Assembly (NCBI RefSeq): GCF_002743255.1
Contig: NZ_PDYY01000001.1
Location: 62,001 to 126,000 of the forward strand
Direction of reading: 5' to 3'
DNA: 64,000 nt
Source of the DNA: Sporosarcina sp. P2
Lineage (GTDB): Bacteria; Bacillota; Bacilli; Bacillales_A; Planococcaceae
Each line of letters starts with the position of its first letter. Position 1 is the first letter of the stretch. Below are positions 18,102 to 26,573 of this stretch, one piece after another. The translations under genes were made by a program, and so were the position numbers. Under the pieces are notes generated by a model. The model saw only the letters and a list, made by a program, of their open reading frames with translations. It searched no databases and had not been told where the DNA came from.

Positions 18102-18107
18102 GGACTT

Positions 18108-18121
18108 TGTAAGCGTTTTAG
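18108..18121. promoter_or_regulatory. cre-like site (CcpA) at the citZ transcription start
   Basis: TGTAAGCGTTTTAG fits the cre consensus TGWAANCGNTNWCA at 12 of 14 positions, the last two being off. It begins six bases after the -10 box, where CcpA bound there would block initiation. CcpA control of citZ is known in B. subtilis. Confidence 0.6.
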
Positions 18122-18140
18122 ATAAAATATAATTGGCAGA

Positions 18141-18179
18141 TGGTCATCGTTTCTGCACTCCGCTTCAGGGAGATGACCA
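18141..18179 (+). promoter_or_regulatory. Hairpin in the citZ leader
   Basis: TGGTCATC (18141-18148) pairs with GATGACCA (18172-18179) around a 23-base loop. No T run follows, so it is not a terminator. It ends 24 bases before the citZ ATG and close to its ribosome site AGAAGGAG. Confidence 0.5.
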
Positions 18180-18203
18180 AACTGGGAAGAAGGAGCGAAT
18201 ATC

Positions 18204-19319
18204 ATGACAGCAACAAAAGGTTTGGAAGGTATCGTGGCAGCACAAACTCAAATCAGTTCCATTATCGATGACACTCTTACATACGTAGGATATGGTATCG
18301 ATGATTTAGCAGAAAATGCTAGTTTCGAAGAAGTAGTTTATCTACTTTGGCATAAACGTTTGCCAAACGAAAAGGAACTAGCTGAATTGAAACAGCAGTT
18401 GGAAGATAACGCAGCAATTCCACAAGGGGTTCTTGACCACTTTAAAACGTATCCGATCGACAAAGTGCATCCAATGGCGGCACTTCGTACAGCAATCTCG
18501 CTTCTAGGATTATACGATGAAAAAGCGGAAGATATGTCACCTGAAGAAAACTACAATAAAGCAGTTAAGCTTCAAGCTAAAGTTGCAACTGTAGTTACTG
18601 CATTCGCACGTATCAGAAAAGGACAAGAGCCAGTAGCACCTAAAAAAGGTTTAAGCTATGCGGCAAACTTCCTTTACATGCTTTCTGGGGAAGAGCCTGC
18701 TGATATCGCTGAAGAAGCATTCAATAAAGCACTTGTACTACACGCAGACCATGAATTGAACGCATCGACATTCACAGCGCGCGTATGTGTGGCTACTCTA
18801 TCTGATATGTATTCTGGCGTTACTGCTGCAATTGGCGCTCTTAAAGGTCCATTACATGGCGGTGCAAACGAAGCGGTTATGAATATGCTAATGGAGATCG
18901 GCGATGAAGATAAGGTCGAGTCATATATTCGTGAAAAACTGGCTAATAAAGAAAAAATCATGGGCTTCGGACACCGTGTATACCGTCAAGGTGATCCACG
19001 AGCGAAGCACTTACGTGAAATGTCTAAGCGATTGACTGCTCTTCGTGGTGAAGAAAAGTGGTACAATATGTCTGAAAAGATCGAAGCAATTGTCACTGGA
19101 GAAAAGAAATTGCCTCCAAATGTTGATTTCTACTCCGCTTCGGTATATCATTCATTAGACATCGATCATGATATTTTCACACCTATTTTTGCTGTTTCAC
19201 GTTTTTCAGGATGGATTGCACATATCCTGGAGCAATACGAAAACAACCGCTTGATCCGCCCACGTGCAGAGTACGTTGGACCAGGCATGCAAAAGTATGT
19301 TCCAATCAATGAACGATAA
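18204..19319 (+). CDS. citZ: Citrate synthase
   Basis: Condenses acetyl-CoA and oxaloacetate to citrate, TCA entry. A 371-residue type II-like short citrate synthase of Gram-positives. Catalytic segments are present: [26 protein letters not shown] with one catalytic histidine, [14 protein letters not shown] with the second, and [12 protein letters not shown] with the catalytic aspartate region. The start follows AGAAGGAGCG. It opens the citZ-icd-mdh run behind a strong promoter and cre-like site. An imperfect hairpin (GTGGGGCGGTAT with ATACCGGCCCAC, 19334-19362) sits between citZ and icd. Confidence 0.97.
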   Translation: MTATKGLEGIVAAQTQISSIIDDTLTYVGYGIDDLAENASFEEVVYLLWHKRLPNEKELAELKQQLEDNAAIPQGVLDHFKTYPIDKVHPMAALRTAISLLGLYDEKAEDMSPEENYNKAVKLQAKVATVVTAFARIRKGQEPVAPKKGLSYAANFLYMLSGEEPADIAEEAFNKALVLHADHELNASTFTARVCVATLSDMYSGVTAAIGALKGPLHGGANEAVMNMLMEIGDEDKVESYIREKLANKEKIMGFGHRVYRQGDPRAKHLREMSKRLTALRGEEKWYNMSEKIEAIVTGEKKLPPNVDFYSASVYHSLDIDHDIFTPIFAVSRFSGWIAHILEQYENNRLIRPRAEYVGPGMQKYVPINER

Positions 19320-19390
19320 AAAATAGTAAATTCGTGGGGCGGTATCTCGTATACCGGCCCACTGATTTTGAACTCAGGAGGATATCAATA

Positions 19391-20659
19391 ATGGCTAACG
19401 AAGGAAAGATTACAGTAACTAACGGTGTTTTAAACGTCCCAGATCACGCAACGATTCCTTTCATTATAGGTGACGGCACAGGTCCGGATATTTGGCATGC
19501 AGCTTCACGTGTTATCGAAGCAGCTGTTGAAAAAGCTTATGACGGAAAAAAGAAGATTAATTGGTTAGAAGTTCTTGCAGGAGAAAAGGCATTCAACGAA
19601 ACTGGTGACTGGCTTCCACAAGAAACTCTTGACACAATTAAAGAATATCTAATTGCGATTAAAGGACCACTTACTACGCCGATCGGTGGAGGATTCCGTT
19701 CATTGAACGTAGCACTACGTCAAGAACTTGATCTATACACGTGCTTGCGTCCGGTTCGTTATTTCCAAGGAGTACCTTCACCCGTGAAACGTCCTGAGGA
19801 TTGTGACATGGTTATTTTCCGTGAAAACACAGAAGACATCTATGCAGGTATTGAGTACCAAGAAGGTTCTGACGAAGTGAAAAAATTAATTAACTTCCTT
19901 CAAACCGAGTTAGGTGTTAAAAATATTCGTTTCCCTGAAACTTCAGGACTTGGTATCAAACCGATTTCTGAAGAAGGCACAAAGCGTCTCGTTCGTTCAG
20001 CATTGAACTATACGATTGAAGAAGGTCGTAAATCTTTGACGATTGTACACAAAGGAAACATCATGAAGTTCACAGAAGGCGCATTCGCGAACTGGGCATA
20101 CGAGTTGGCTGAAGAAGAATTCGGCGACAAAGTATTCACATGGAGAGAATATGACCGTATTAAAGATGCTGAAGGAACAGATGCTGCGAATAAAGCACAA
20201 TCTGATGCAGAAGCTGCAGGCAAAATCATCGTAAAAGATGCAATTGCGGATATCTTCTTGCAACAAATCCTGACTCGTCCAAAAGAATTTGACGTAGTAG
20301 CTACAATGAACTTGAACGGTGACTACGTTTCTGATGCGCTTGCTGCACAAGTAGGCGGAATCGGAATCGCACCGGGAGCGAACATTAACTACGAGTCTGG
20401 ACATGCGATCTTTGAAGCAACTCACGGAACAGCACCGAAATATGCAGGATTGGATAAAGTTAACCCTTCATCCGTATTGCTATCAGGCGTTATGATGCTT
20501 CAACATCTTGGCTGGAACGAGGCGGCTGATCTAATCACGGCTTCTATCGAAAAATCTATCGCATCTAAAGTAGTGACATACGATTTCGCACGTCTAATGG
20601 ACAATGCGGAAGAAGTAAGCACTTCTGGATTTGCAGACGCACTAATCAAAAACCTATAA
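19391..20659 (+). CDS. icd: NADP-dependent isocitrate dehydrogenase
   Basis: Oxidative decarboxylation of isocitrate to 2-oxoglutarate. 422 residues from the ATG at 19391 ([12 protein letters not shown]), which has the excellent site CAGGAGGATATCAATA; an upstream in-frame extension lies within the inter-gene hairpin and is not credible. Diagnostic parts: [31 protein letters not shown] with the substrate serine and arginines, [25 protein letters not shown], and [19 protein letters not shown] with metal aspartates. The length and the inserted segments match the Bacillus NADP enzyme. Confidence 0.96.
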   Translation: MANEGKITVTNGVLNVPDHATIPFIIGDGTGPDIWHAASRVIEAAVEKAYDGKKKINWLEVLAGEKAFNETGDWLPQETLDTIKEYLIAIKGPLTTPIGGGFRSLNVALRQELDLYTCLRPVRYFQGVPSPVKRPEDCDMVIFRENTEDIYAGIEYQEGSDEVKKLINFLQTELGVKNIRFPETSGLGIKPISEEGTKRLVRSALNYTIEEGRKSLTIVHKGNIMKFTEGAFANWAYELAEEEFGDKVFTWREYDRIKDAEGTDAANKAQSDAEAAGKIIVKDAIADIFLQQILTRPKEFDVVATMNLNGDYVSDALAAQVGGIGIAPGANINYESGHAIFEATHGTAPKYAGLDKVNPSSVLLSGVMMLQHLGWNEAADLITASIEKSIASKVVTYDFARLMDNAEEVSTSGFADALIKNL

Positions 20660-20667
20660 GCATGACG

Positions 20668-20698
20668 AAAGAGGGGGATGAGAATCCCCCTCTTTCTA
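20668..20698 (+). terminator. Terminator-like hairpin between icd and mdh
   Basis: An 11-bp perfect stem AAAGAGGGGGA (20668-20678) and TCCCCCTCTTT (20685-20695) over a six-base loop, with TCTTTCT after it. As mdh follows 31 bases later with no clear promoter, it may act as a partial terminator or an mRNA end-stabiliser. Confidence 0.65.
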
Positions 20699-20728
20699 CT
20701 ATCTTGTTCTGAAAAAGGAGAGTTTTAC

Positions 20729-21667
20729 ATGTCATTGAAGCGTAAAAAAGTATCGGTTATCGGATCTGGTTTTACTGGAGCAACAACTGCATTCCTTTTA
20801 GCTCAAAAAGAATTATGCGATGTCGTCATCGTGGATATTCCATCAATGGAAAATCCGACGAAAGGCAAAGCATTGGACATGTTGGAAGCTGGTCCGGTTC
20901 AGGGGTTTGATGCCAACATCATCGGTACATCCAATTACGAGGATACAAAAGATTCGGATGTAGTGGTTATTACTGCGGGTATTGCGCGTAAACCTGGAAT
21001 GAGCCGTGACGACTTAGTACAGACAAATCAAAAAGTCATGAAGTCCGTGACAGCTGAAATTGTAAAGTATTCTCCTGATACGAAGATTATCGTTCTGACG
21101 AATCCAGTGGATGCCATGACGTATACTGTGTATAAAGAATCTGGATTCCCTAAAGAACGTGTGATTGGTCAGTCGGGTGTACTGGATACAGCTCGTTTCC
21201 GAACGTTTGTCGCGCAAGAATTGAATCTATCCGTGAAAGATGTAACAGGATTCGTTTTAGGTGGCCATGGAGACGATATGGTGCCTCTAGTGCGTTATTC
21301 GACTGCTGGTGGTGTGCCTCTTGAAAACTTGATCTCTGCTGGTCGTCTGGAAGAGATTGTAGAACGTACACGTAAAGGTGGAGCTGAAATCGTCAATCTG
21401 TTAGGTAATGGGTCTGCATATTATGCGCCGGCTGCTGCATTGGTTGAAATGACAGAAGCTATTTTGAAAGACCAAAAACGAGTATTACCATCAATCGCGT
21501 TTCTAGAAGGCGAATATGGTATGAACGGTATTTATTTAGGTGTTCCGACTGTATTAGGTGCGAACGGTATTGAAAAGATCATAGAACTTGAATTGACTGA
21601 CGATGAGAAAATGGGGCTTCAAAAGTCCGCTGATTCTGTACGTACAGTCATGAGTGTTCTATCGTAA
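20729..21667 (+). CDS. mdh: Malate dehydrogenase (LDH-like type)
   Basis: Oxidises malate to oxaloacetate with NAD. 312 residues from the ATG at 20729 ([18 protein letters not shown]), which follows AAAAAGGAGAGT; the open frame upstream covers the intergenic hairpin. The LDH-like MDH class is shown by the Rossmann start, the mobile loop [16 protein letters not shown] with the substrate arginines, [19 protein letters not shown] with the catalytic aspartate and [10 protein letters not shown] with the catalytic histidine. It is third in the citZ-icd-mdh order and is followed by a strong terminator. Confidence 0.97.
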   Translation: MSLKRKKVSVIGSGFTGATTAFLLAQKELCDVVIVDIPSMENPTKGKALDMLEAGPVQGFDANIIGTSNYEDTKDSDVVVITAGIARKPGMSRDDLVQTNQKVMKSVTAEIVKYSPDTKIIVLTNPVDAMTYTVYKESGFPKERVIGQSGVLDTARFRTFVAQELNLSVKDVTGFVLGGHGDDMVPLVRYSTAGGVPLENLISAGRLEEIVERTRKGGAEIVNLLGNGSAYYAPAAALVEMTEAILKDQKRVLPSIAFLEGEYGMNGIYLGVPTVLGANGIEKIIELELTDDEKMGLQKSADSVRTVMSVLS

Positions 21668-21681
21668 AATTATAGGTTGGG

Positions 21682-21716
21682 GATCGGACAGCTTTGTAGC
21701 CGTCCGATCTTTTTTC
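21682..21716 (+). terminator. Terminator of the citZ-icd-mdh run
   Basis: GATCGGAC (21682-21689) pairs with GTCCGATC (21702-21709), followed by seven T. Confidence 0.88.
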
Positions 21717-21744
21717 TCGTTAGCTCGATTTTTCTTGGGTGGAT

Positions 21745-21753
21745 TGTTATAAT
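21745..21753 (+). promoter_or_regulatory. Extended -10 promoter before the MaoC-fold gene and phoPR
   Basis: TGTTATAAT is a consensus -10 with the TG extension. There is no good -35 at the right distance, which the extension can compensate for. It lies 66 bases before the start of the hot-dog gene and after the mdh terminator, so it probably drives that gene and phoPR. Confidence 0.6.
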
Positions 21754-21818
21754 TTAATTATTGAAGTAATTTTCAGCTTTTTTTCAAAGATGACTTTAGA
21801 AATATAGGAGGGGTTTGT

Positions 21819-22304
21819 TTGTTGAAAAGTAGACGGAAATTGATAGGGAAAGATATCACAGAGTTGGAAATCGGTGAGAGGTTACACTTAACCGAGAAAA
21901 TAGAAGATAAAGATTTGATGCTATACCTGGGATTAACGAATGATGCCAATCCGCTTTATCTGCAACATGATTATGCAGCGGAGACGATATATGGACAGCC
22001 GATCGTTCCACCCATTATGTTGACGGGTATCGTAACAGCCGCCATTTCGAAACATATGCCAGGACCAGGCGCACATATAATCAATCAGCAACTGCATTTT
22101 CCTAAACCGGTCTATCATTACTCGATAGTCGAATTCGTTCTGGAAGTCACGAAACTTGAAGTTCAGTCAAACCAAGTAACGATCCAAGTAGATGCAACTG
22201 ATCAGGAAGGCGAACGAATTATGAGCGGAGAAGTAGTAGTGATCGCGCCACAAAAGCTTCCTGTCAAACTGGCACAAACAAAGGAATCGTCGGATGGGAA
22301 TTAA
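21819..22304 (+). CDS. MaoC-like hot-dog protein, hydratase histidine absent
   Basis: A 161-residue single hot-dog protein of the MaoC/(R)-hydratase family. In active hydratases the hydratase motif is D-x-N-P-x-H; here the segment reads NDANPLYLQHDYA, so the Asp is kept but the expected His is Tyr. Hydratase activity on enoyl-CoA is therefore doubtful and a binding or thioesterase-like role is possible. The remaining fold motif GQPIVPPIMLTG is intact. Translation starts at TTG (21819 or 21822) after AGGAGGGG. It overlaps phoP by 11 bases, so the two are coupled. B. subtilis lacks a gene here. Confidence 0.8.
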   Translation: MLKSRRKLIGKDITELEIGERLHLTEKIEDKDLMLYLGLTNDANPLYLQHDYAAETIYGQPIVPPIMLTGIVTAAISKHMPGPGAHIINQQLHFPKPVYHYSIVEFVLEVTKLEVQSNQVTIQVDATDQEGERIMSGEVVVIAPQKLPVKLAQTKESSDGN

Positions 22305-22995
22305 ACAGCAAAAGATTTTAATTGTGGAAGATGAACAATCTATACAAAAACTACTTGAATTCACATTGCAGCAAGCGGACTATAAAACAGTACTCGCAAA
22401 TGACGGCGAAGAAGCCGTGGAAAAAGTATTAGATGAACAACCCGATTTGATTATTCTAGATTTAATGTTGCCGAAAATAGACGGAATAGAAGTCTGCCGT
22501 ATGTTGAGAAAAGAAAATATTGAAACGCCAATCATCATGTTGACTGCTAAAGGGGAAGAGATGGATAAAATCGTTGGGCTAGAAATGGGTGCCGATGATT
22601 ATATGACCAAGCCTTTTAGTCCCCGTGAAGTGGCGGCAAGAGTACGTGCAGTTCTTAGGCGTACAGGTGAGCGCAACCATATGAAGGAAAAGAAATTGGT
22701 TGCGGGACAGCTGACAGTATATCCGGAACGCTTGGAAGTGTACTTGGACGAAAAGCCGTTAGAATTTACACCTAAAGAATTTGAGTTGCTTGTTTATTTC
22801 ATGAAGCATCCAAATCGCGTGTTCTCTCGTGATCAGTTGCTACAGGCAGTCTGGAATTACGAATTTGCAGGAGATTCTAGAATTGTGGATGTACATGTGA
22901 GCCATCTGCGCGATAAAATCGAAGAAAATACGAGGAAACCGCGCTATATTAAAACGATGAGAGGCGTCGGTTACAAGTTCGGGGAGCAAAACTAG
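22294..22995 (+). CDS. phoP: Response regulator PhoP (OmpR family)
   Basis: A 233-residue OmpR-type regulator. Receiver domain 1-125 with acidic pocket VEDEQS, phosphoacceptor Asp56 (LDLMLPK), the switch MLTAKGEE and KPFSPRE; winged helix 130-233 with FTPKEFELL, RDQLLQAVW and the recognition run SRIVDVHVSHLRDKI. Its place between mdh and phoR is that of B. subtilis phoP, the phosphate-starvation regulator. Its stop is directly adjacent to phoR. A second PhoP-like gene lies at 49.1 kb next to pst, so the division of labour between the two is unclear. Confidence 0.92.
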   Translation: MGIKQQKILIVEDEQSIQKLLEFTLQQADYKTVLANDGEEAVEKVLDEQPDLIILDLMLPKIDGIEVCRMLRKENIETPIIMLTAKGEEMDKIVGLEMGADDYMTKPFSPREVAARVRAVLRRTGERNHMKEKKLVAGQLTVYPERLEVYLDEKPLEFTPKEFELLVYFMKHPNRVFSRDQLLQAVWNYEFAGDSRIVDVHVSHLRDKIEENTRKPRYIKTMRGVGYKFGEQN

Positions 22996-24411
22996 ATGAA
23001 GTACTATTACACACGAATTTTAACTGCATCCGCCATCATTTTATCCATTCTATTAATTGTGCTAGGAATTATCTTAGGACAATTTTTTCATTTATTTGGA
23101 GAAAATGTGGATGCAACAATACAACAAACCTATTGGGTCTACTTACTGTTTACACTCGTTTTAGTATTTGTCGTCACGATGTTCGTTATGGCAAAAATCC
23201 TTCAGCAGTATGTTCAGCCGATTGATCACTTCACAGGTGTTATTCATCAATTGGCACGAGGCAATTATCAGGCGCGAGCGCATAATGAAGACTCGGAAAT
23301 CAATCATCAACTGACGAATTCCATCAATGAAGTCGCGCAGAAATTACAAGGAAACTCTGCACTTCGCGCAATGGAACAAGAGCGCTTAAAGACATTGGTC
23401 AGTAGCATTGGTAGTAGCCTATTGATGTTTGGCAGGCAAGGTGCAATCAACTTGGTCAATCGCGTGTTTGAAGAAACCTTCCATCGCGATGGAGAAGAGC
23501 TAATGGGAAAAACGTTTAAAGATATCGGATTGCCAGCGGATATTGAAAGAGAAATTGAAACCATTTTTTTAACAGAGGAAGTACGTTCATTCCAATCTCA
23601 AGTAGTACTCAAGGAAGGCATCCGCCATTTAGAAGTATACGGCGCGCCTGTTATAGGTGAAAACGGCAACTGGCTTGGAATCGTTATTATCATGCATGAT
23701 ATTACAGAGTTGGTCCGCCTGGAACAAATACGTAAAGATTTCGTAGCGAATGTGTCCCATGAATTAAAAACACCTGTTACATCGATTAAAGGTTTTTCGG
23801 AAATGTTGCTTGACGGTGTGGTGGAAGATCCTGTGGTAAAGAAAGATTTCCTAGAGATTATGTATAAGGAAAGTAATCGTCTGCAATTATTGATTGAAGA
23901 TTTATTGCGATTATCTAGCATGGAACGTGGAAGCTTTGAAATTACACGAGAGCCTGTGGATGTTATTGAAGTAGTCGAGCAATCCATCAAGATCGTTCAG
24001 GCAAGAGTACAGGAAAAAGATATGCAAATTGATTTGCATATGCCAGAACAATTCATAATTCCTGCAGATCATGATCGTTTAGTGCAAGTCATGGTGAACT
24101 TATTGAATAATGCCATTGCCTACTCGCAAGAGAAAACGATTGTGACGGTCTCTGTAGAAGAAATAGAAGGAAACGTGGAAATCACGGTTCGCGATCAAGG
24201 GATTGGCATCATGCCTTCAGAGTTACCGCGACTATTTGAACGTTTTTACCGCGTAGATCGTGCGAGAAGCAGGGAATCAGGTGGTACAGGATTGGGTCTA
24301 GCGATTGTGAAACACATTGCTGAAGCGCATCAAGGCACTGTCACAGTGGACAGTGAAGTGGGTGTCGGCACTGTTTTTCGTATTCATTTACCCATTGATG
24401 AACAAATGTAG
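22996..24411 (+). CDS. phoR: Sensor histidine kinase PhoR, short extracytoplasmic loop
   Basis: A 471-residue membrane kinase: helix about 7-30, only about 15 residues outside, helix about 48-68, HAMP-like linker (about 70-125), PAS domain (about 130-235, FKDIGLPADIE), HisKA with His255 in NVSHELKTP, and HATPase with VNLLNNAIAYS, RDQGIGI and GGTGLGLAIV. B. subtilis PhoR is about 579 residues with a folded outer domain; this protein has none, so direct sensing of an external ligand is unlikely and signals more likely come through the PAS domain, the membrane, or Pst. It begins right after the phoP stop. Confidence 0.9.
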   Translation: MKYYYTRILTASAIILSILLIVLGIILGQFFHLFGENVDATIQQTYWVYLLFTLVLVFVVTMFVMAKILQQYVQPIDHFTGVIHQLARGNYQARAHNEDSEINHQLTNSINEVAQKLQGNSALRAMEQERLKTLVSSIGSSLLMFGRQGAINLVNRVFEETFHRDGEELMGKTFKDIGLPADIEREIETIFLTEEVRSFQSQVVLKEGIRHLEVYGAPVIGENGNWLGIVIIMHDITELVRLEQIRKDFVANVSHELKTPVTSIKGFSEMLLDGVVEDPVVKKDFLEIMYKESNRLQLLIEDLLRLSSMERGSFEITREPVDVIEVVEQSIKIVQARVQEKDMQIDLHMPEQFIIPADHDRLVQVMVNLLNNAIAYSQEKTIVTVSVEEIEGNVEITVRDQGIGIMPSELPRLFERFYRVDRARSRESGGTGLGLAIVKHIAEAHQGTVTVDSEVGVGTVFRIHLPIDEQM

Positions 24412-24480
24412 TATAGAAAAATGAAACTTACTCGACTACTGTTCCGTACAGTAGTCATACATAGAAAAGGAGGAACAGAT

Positions 24481-25458
24481 ATGAGCACAAAGAGGATCCT
24501 GGTGACACTTGGCTTGTTTGTCACCGGCTTATTACTTTTATTGATCGTCTTTACTACGTGGTACACAGTAGATGAATCTGAACAAGCTGTCGTCATTTCA
24601 TTCGGTCAAGCTGGCGCACCCGTGACGGACTCTGGTCTACATTTTAAATTACCTTGGCCGATTCAGAAAACAGAAATCTTATCAAAAGAAACGTACAGCA
24701 TTCATTTCGGTTACAAACAAGATAAGTCGGGTGAAATCGTTGATAAGGAAACAAAGATGATAACAGGGGACGAATATATCGTGCTGACCGATCTGACAGT
24801 GCAGTGGCGTATAGTGGATCCGAAGAAGTATTTATTCAATGCAGAAGACCCCATTGAAATCTTGAGGGATGCGGCATCTGCTTCCATACGTTCTGTCATC
24901 GGTAGTTCCACAATTGATGCGGCGCTAACGGATGGGAAAGCAGAAATTGAAGCAAAGACTCGTGAGTTATTGACTAGTTTGGTAGAGAAATATGATATCG
25001 GTATAGCGGTACAAGGCGTGAAGTTGCAAGATGTTGAATTACCCAATGCAGAGGTACGTGCAGCATTTACCGCTGTAACCGATGCGCGCGAAACGAAAAA
25101 CACGAAGATTAATGAAGCGAAAAAGTACGAGAATCAAAGAACGAAAGAAGCAATTGGTGAACGTGACGCAATCAAATCCCAAGCGCTAGGGAAAAAGACG
25201 GCACGTATCGAACAAGCGCGTGGTGACGTGGCGGTATTCAGTGATTTATATAATGAATATGCGAAAAGTAAAGATATCACTCGTGAGCGTTTGATCATTG
25301 AGACGCTAGAGCAAGTGTTACCTAAAGCAAATCTGTATATTATGAACGACAGCGGAGAAACGATGAAGTATTTACCACTCCAACAGCTGCAAATAGATCA
25401 GCCGCCTGTAACGGGAGAAAAGGATAAGTCGGCTGAAAAAGGAGGGAAAGCTTCATGA
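24481..25458 (+). CDS. hflK: HflK, SPFH-domain protease modulator subunit
   Basis: A 325-residue SPFH (band 7) protein: one N-terminal membrane helix (about 8-26, LGLFVTGLLLLLIVFTTWY), then the SPFH domain (VDESEQAVVISFG, GLHFKLPWPIQKTE) and a helical region. HflK and HflC form a large cage around the FtsH protease in the membrane. The start chosen is the ATG at 24481, after AAAAGGAGGAACAG. It overlaps hflC by 4 bases. hflKC is absent from this position in B. subtilis, where polA directly follows phoR. Confidence 0.9.
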   Translation: MSTKRILVTLGLFVTGLLLLLIVFTTWYTVDESEQAVVISFGQAGAPVTDSGLHFKLPWPIQKTEILSKETYSIHFGYKQDKSGEIVDKETKMITGDEYIVLTDLTVQWRIVDPKKYLFNAEDPIEILRDAASASIRSVIGSSTIDAALTDGKAEIEAKTRELLTSLVEKYDIGIAVQGVKLQDVELPNAEVRAAFTAVTDARETKNTKINEAKKYENQRTKEAIGERDAIKSQALGKKTARIEQARGDVAVFSDLYNEYAKSKDITRERLIIETLEQVLPKANLYIMNDSGETMKYLPLQQLQIDQPPVTGEKDKSAEKGGKAS

Positions 25459-26474
25459 GTAACGAACAAAACCCTTTCAAGAAGATAGAAGATGCCCTTA
25501 AGAAGATGGGGGAAACCGACCAAAAAAGAAATACTCAGAAACCAGATGCTGATCCCAAAGTTACGCAGATGCGACCGAAAAGAGCGTTTGATATGAAAAA
25601 GTACACAAAACTCATTATCTCGTTAACAGTCGTTTTTGCGATTCTGGTGATTCTGTTATCCAACTTATTTATCGTCAAAGAAAATGAATACCGGGTCGTC
25701 CGTCAGTTCGGTGAGATAACGCGAATTATCGAAAAGCCCGGAATGCATATGAAAATACCATTTATTCAAAGTGTCAGTACGTTGCCGAAAAACCGAATGA
25801 CTTCTAACGTATCAGAAGCGGAAATTAATACAAAAGACAAGAAACGGATCATCATTGATAATTATGCAATATGGCATATTACAGATCCTGCTAAAATGAT
25901 TTCCAATGCACGTAATATTGTCAATGCCGAAGCTAGAATGGAAGAATTCATTTATTCTGTAGTCCGTAATGAAATGGGACGTCTAGATTATGTCAATGTT
26001 GTCAATGATGAAGACTCTTCACGCGGAAGCTTGAATGACGATGTGACGGCCAAAGTAAATAAGTTTTTGGACGATGGGAATTACGGTATTAAAGTAGTGG
26101 ATGTTCGTATGAAGCGTATTGATTTACCTGAAGAAAACGAACAGTCTATCTACACACGAATGATTTCAGAGCGTGATTCGACTGCACAATCTTACCTTTC
26201 TGAAGGGGATGCAGCGAAGCAGAAGATTGAGGCAGAAACAGATCGTGTAGTTCAGGAAATGTTAGCAAAAGCGAAAAAAGAAGCAGCGATCGTTACTGCG
26301 CAAGGTGAAGCGGAAGCGGCAAGAATTTATAACGAGGCGTATGCAAAAGACCCAGAATTCTACAAACTGTATAGAACACTTCAGTCTTATACGAAAGTCG
26401 TGGATGACGAAACGATGATCATCCTACCAGCTGATTCTCCATATGCCAAGCTATTAAGCGGCAATATCGAGTAA
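25455..26474 (+). CDS. hflC: HflC, SPFH-domain protease modulator subunit
   Basis: A 339-residue SPFH protein, partner of HflK. The membrane helix lies at about 52-70 (LIISLTVVFAILVILLSNLF), so it is preceded by about 50 charged, hydrophilic residues starting NPFKKIEDALKKMGE; typical HflC proteins have only a few residues before the helix, and such a tail recalls HflK instead. The SPFH domain (ENEYRVVRQFGEI, PGMHMKIPF) is intact, as is the end of the domain with EGDAAKQKIEAE. It overlaps hflK and is followed by a strong terminator. Confidence 0.9.
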   Translation: MSNEQNPFKKIEDALKKMGETDQKRNTQKPDADPKVTQMRPKRAFDMKKYTKLIISLTVVFAILVILLSNLFIVKENEYRVVRQFGEITRIIEKPGMHMKIPFIQSVSTLPKNRMTSNVSEAEINTKDKKRIIIDNYAIWHITDPAKMISNARNIVNAEARMEEFIYSVVRNEMGRLDYVNVVNDEDSSRGSLNDDVTAKVNKFLDDGNYGIKVVDVRMKRIDLPEENEQSIYTRMISERDSTAQSYLSEGDAAKQKIEAETDRVVQEMLAKAKKEAAIVTAQGEAEAARIYNEAYAKDPEFYKLYRTLQSYTKVVDDETMIILPADSPYAKLLSGNIE

Positions 26475-26482
26475 TCATAAGT

Positions 26483-26541
26483 ACGTCATTTTCATTCGAG
26501 TTGCCAAACGTGGTAAACTAGATGAAAATGACGTTTTTTTT
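26483..26541 (+). terminator. Terminator of the phoPR-hflKC stretch
   Basis: ACGTCATTTTCAT (26483-26495) pairs perfectly with ATGAAAATGACGT (26522-26534), followed by seven T. The loop is 26 bases. Confidence 0.88.
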
Positions 26542-26573
26542 ATAGTGACGAACATAAAGGAGTGGGATGGATT

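Noticed and set aside
19997..20425. 142-residue minus-strand frame in icd
   Set aside because: Antisense to a conserved part of icd, cysteine-rich low-complexity product.
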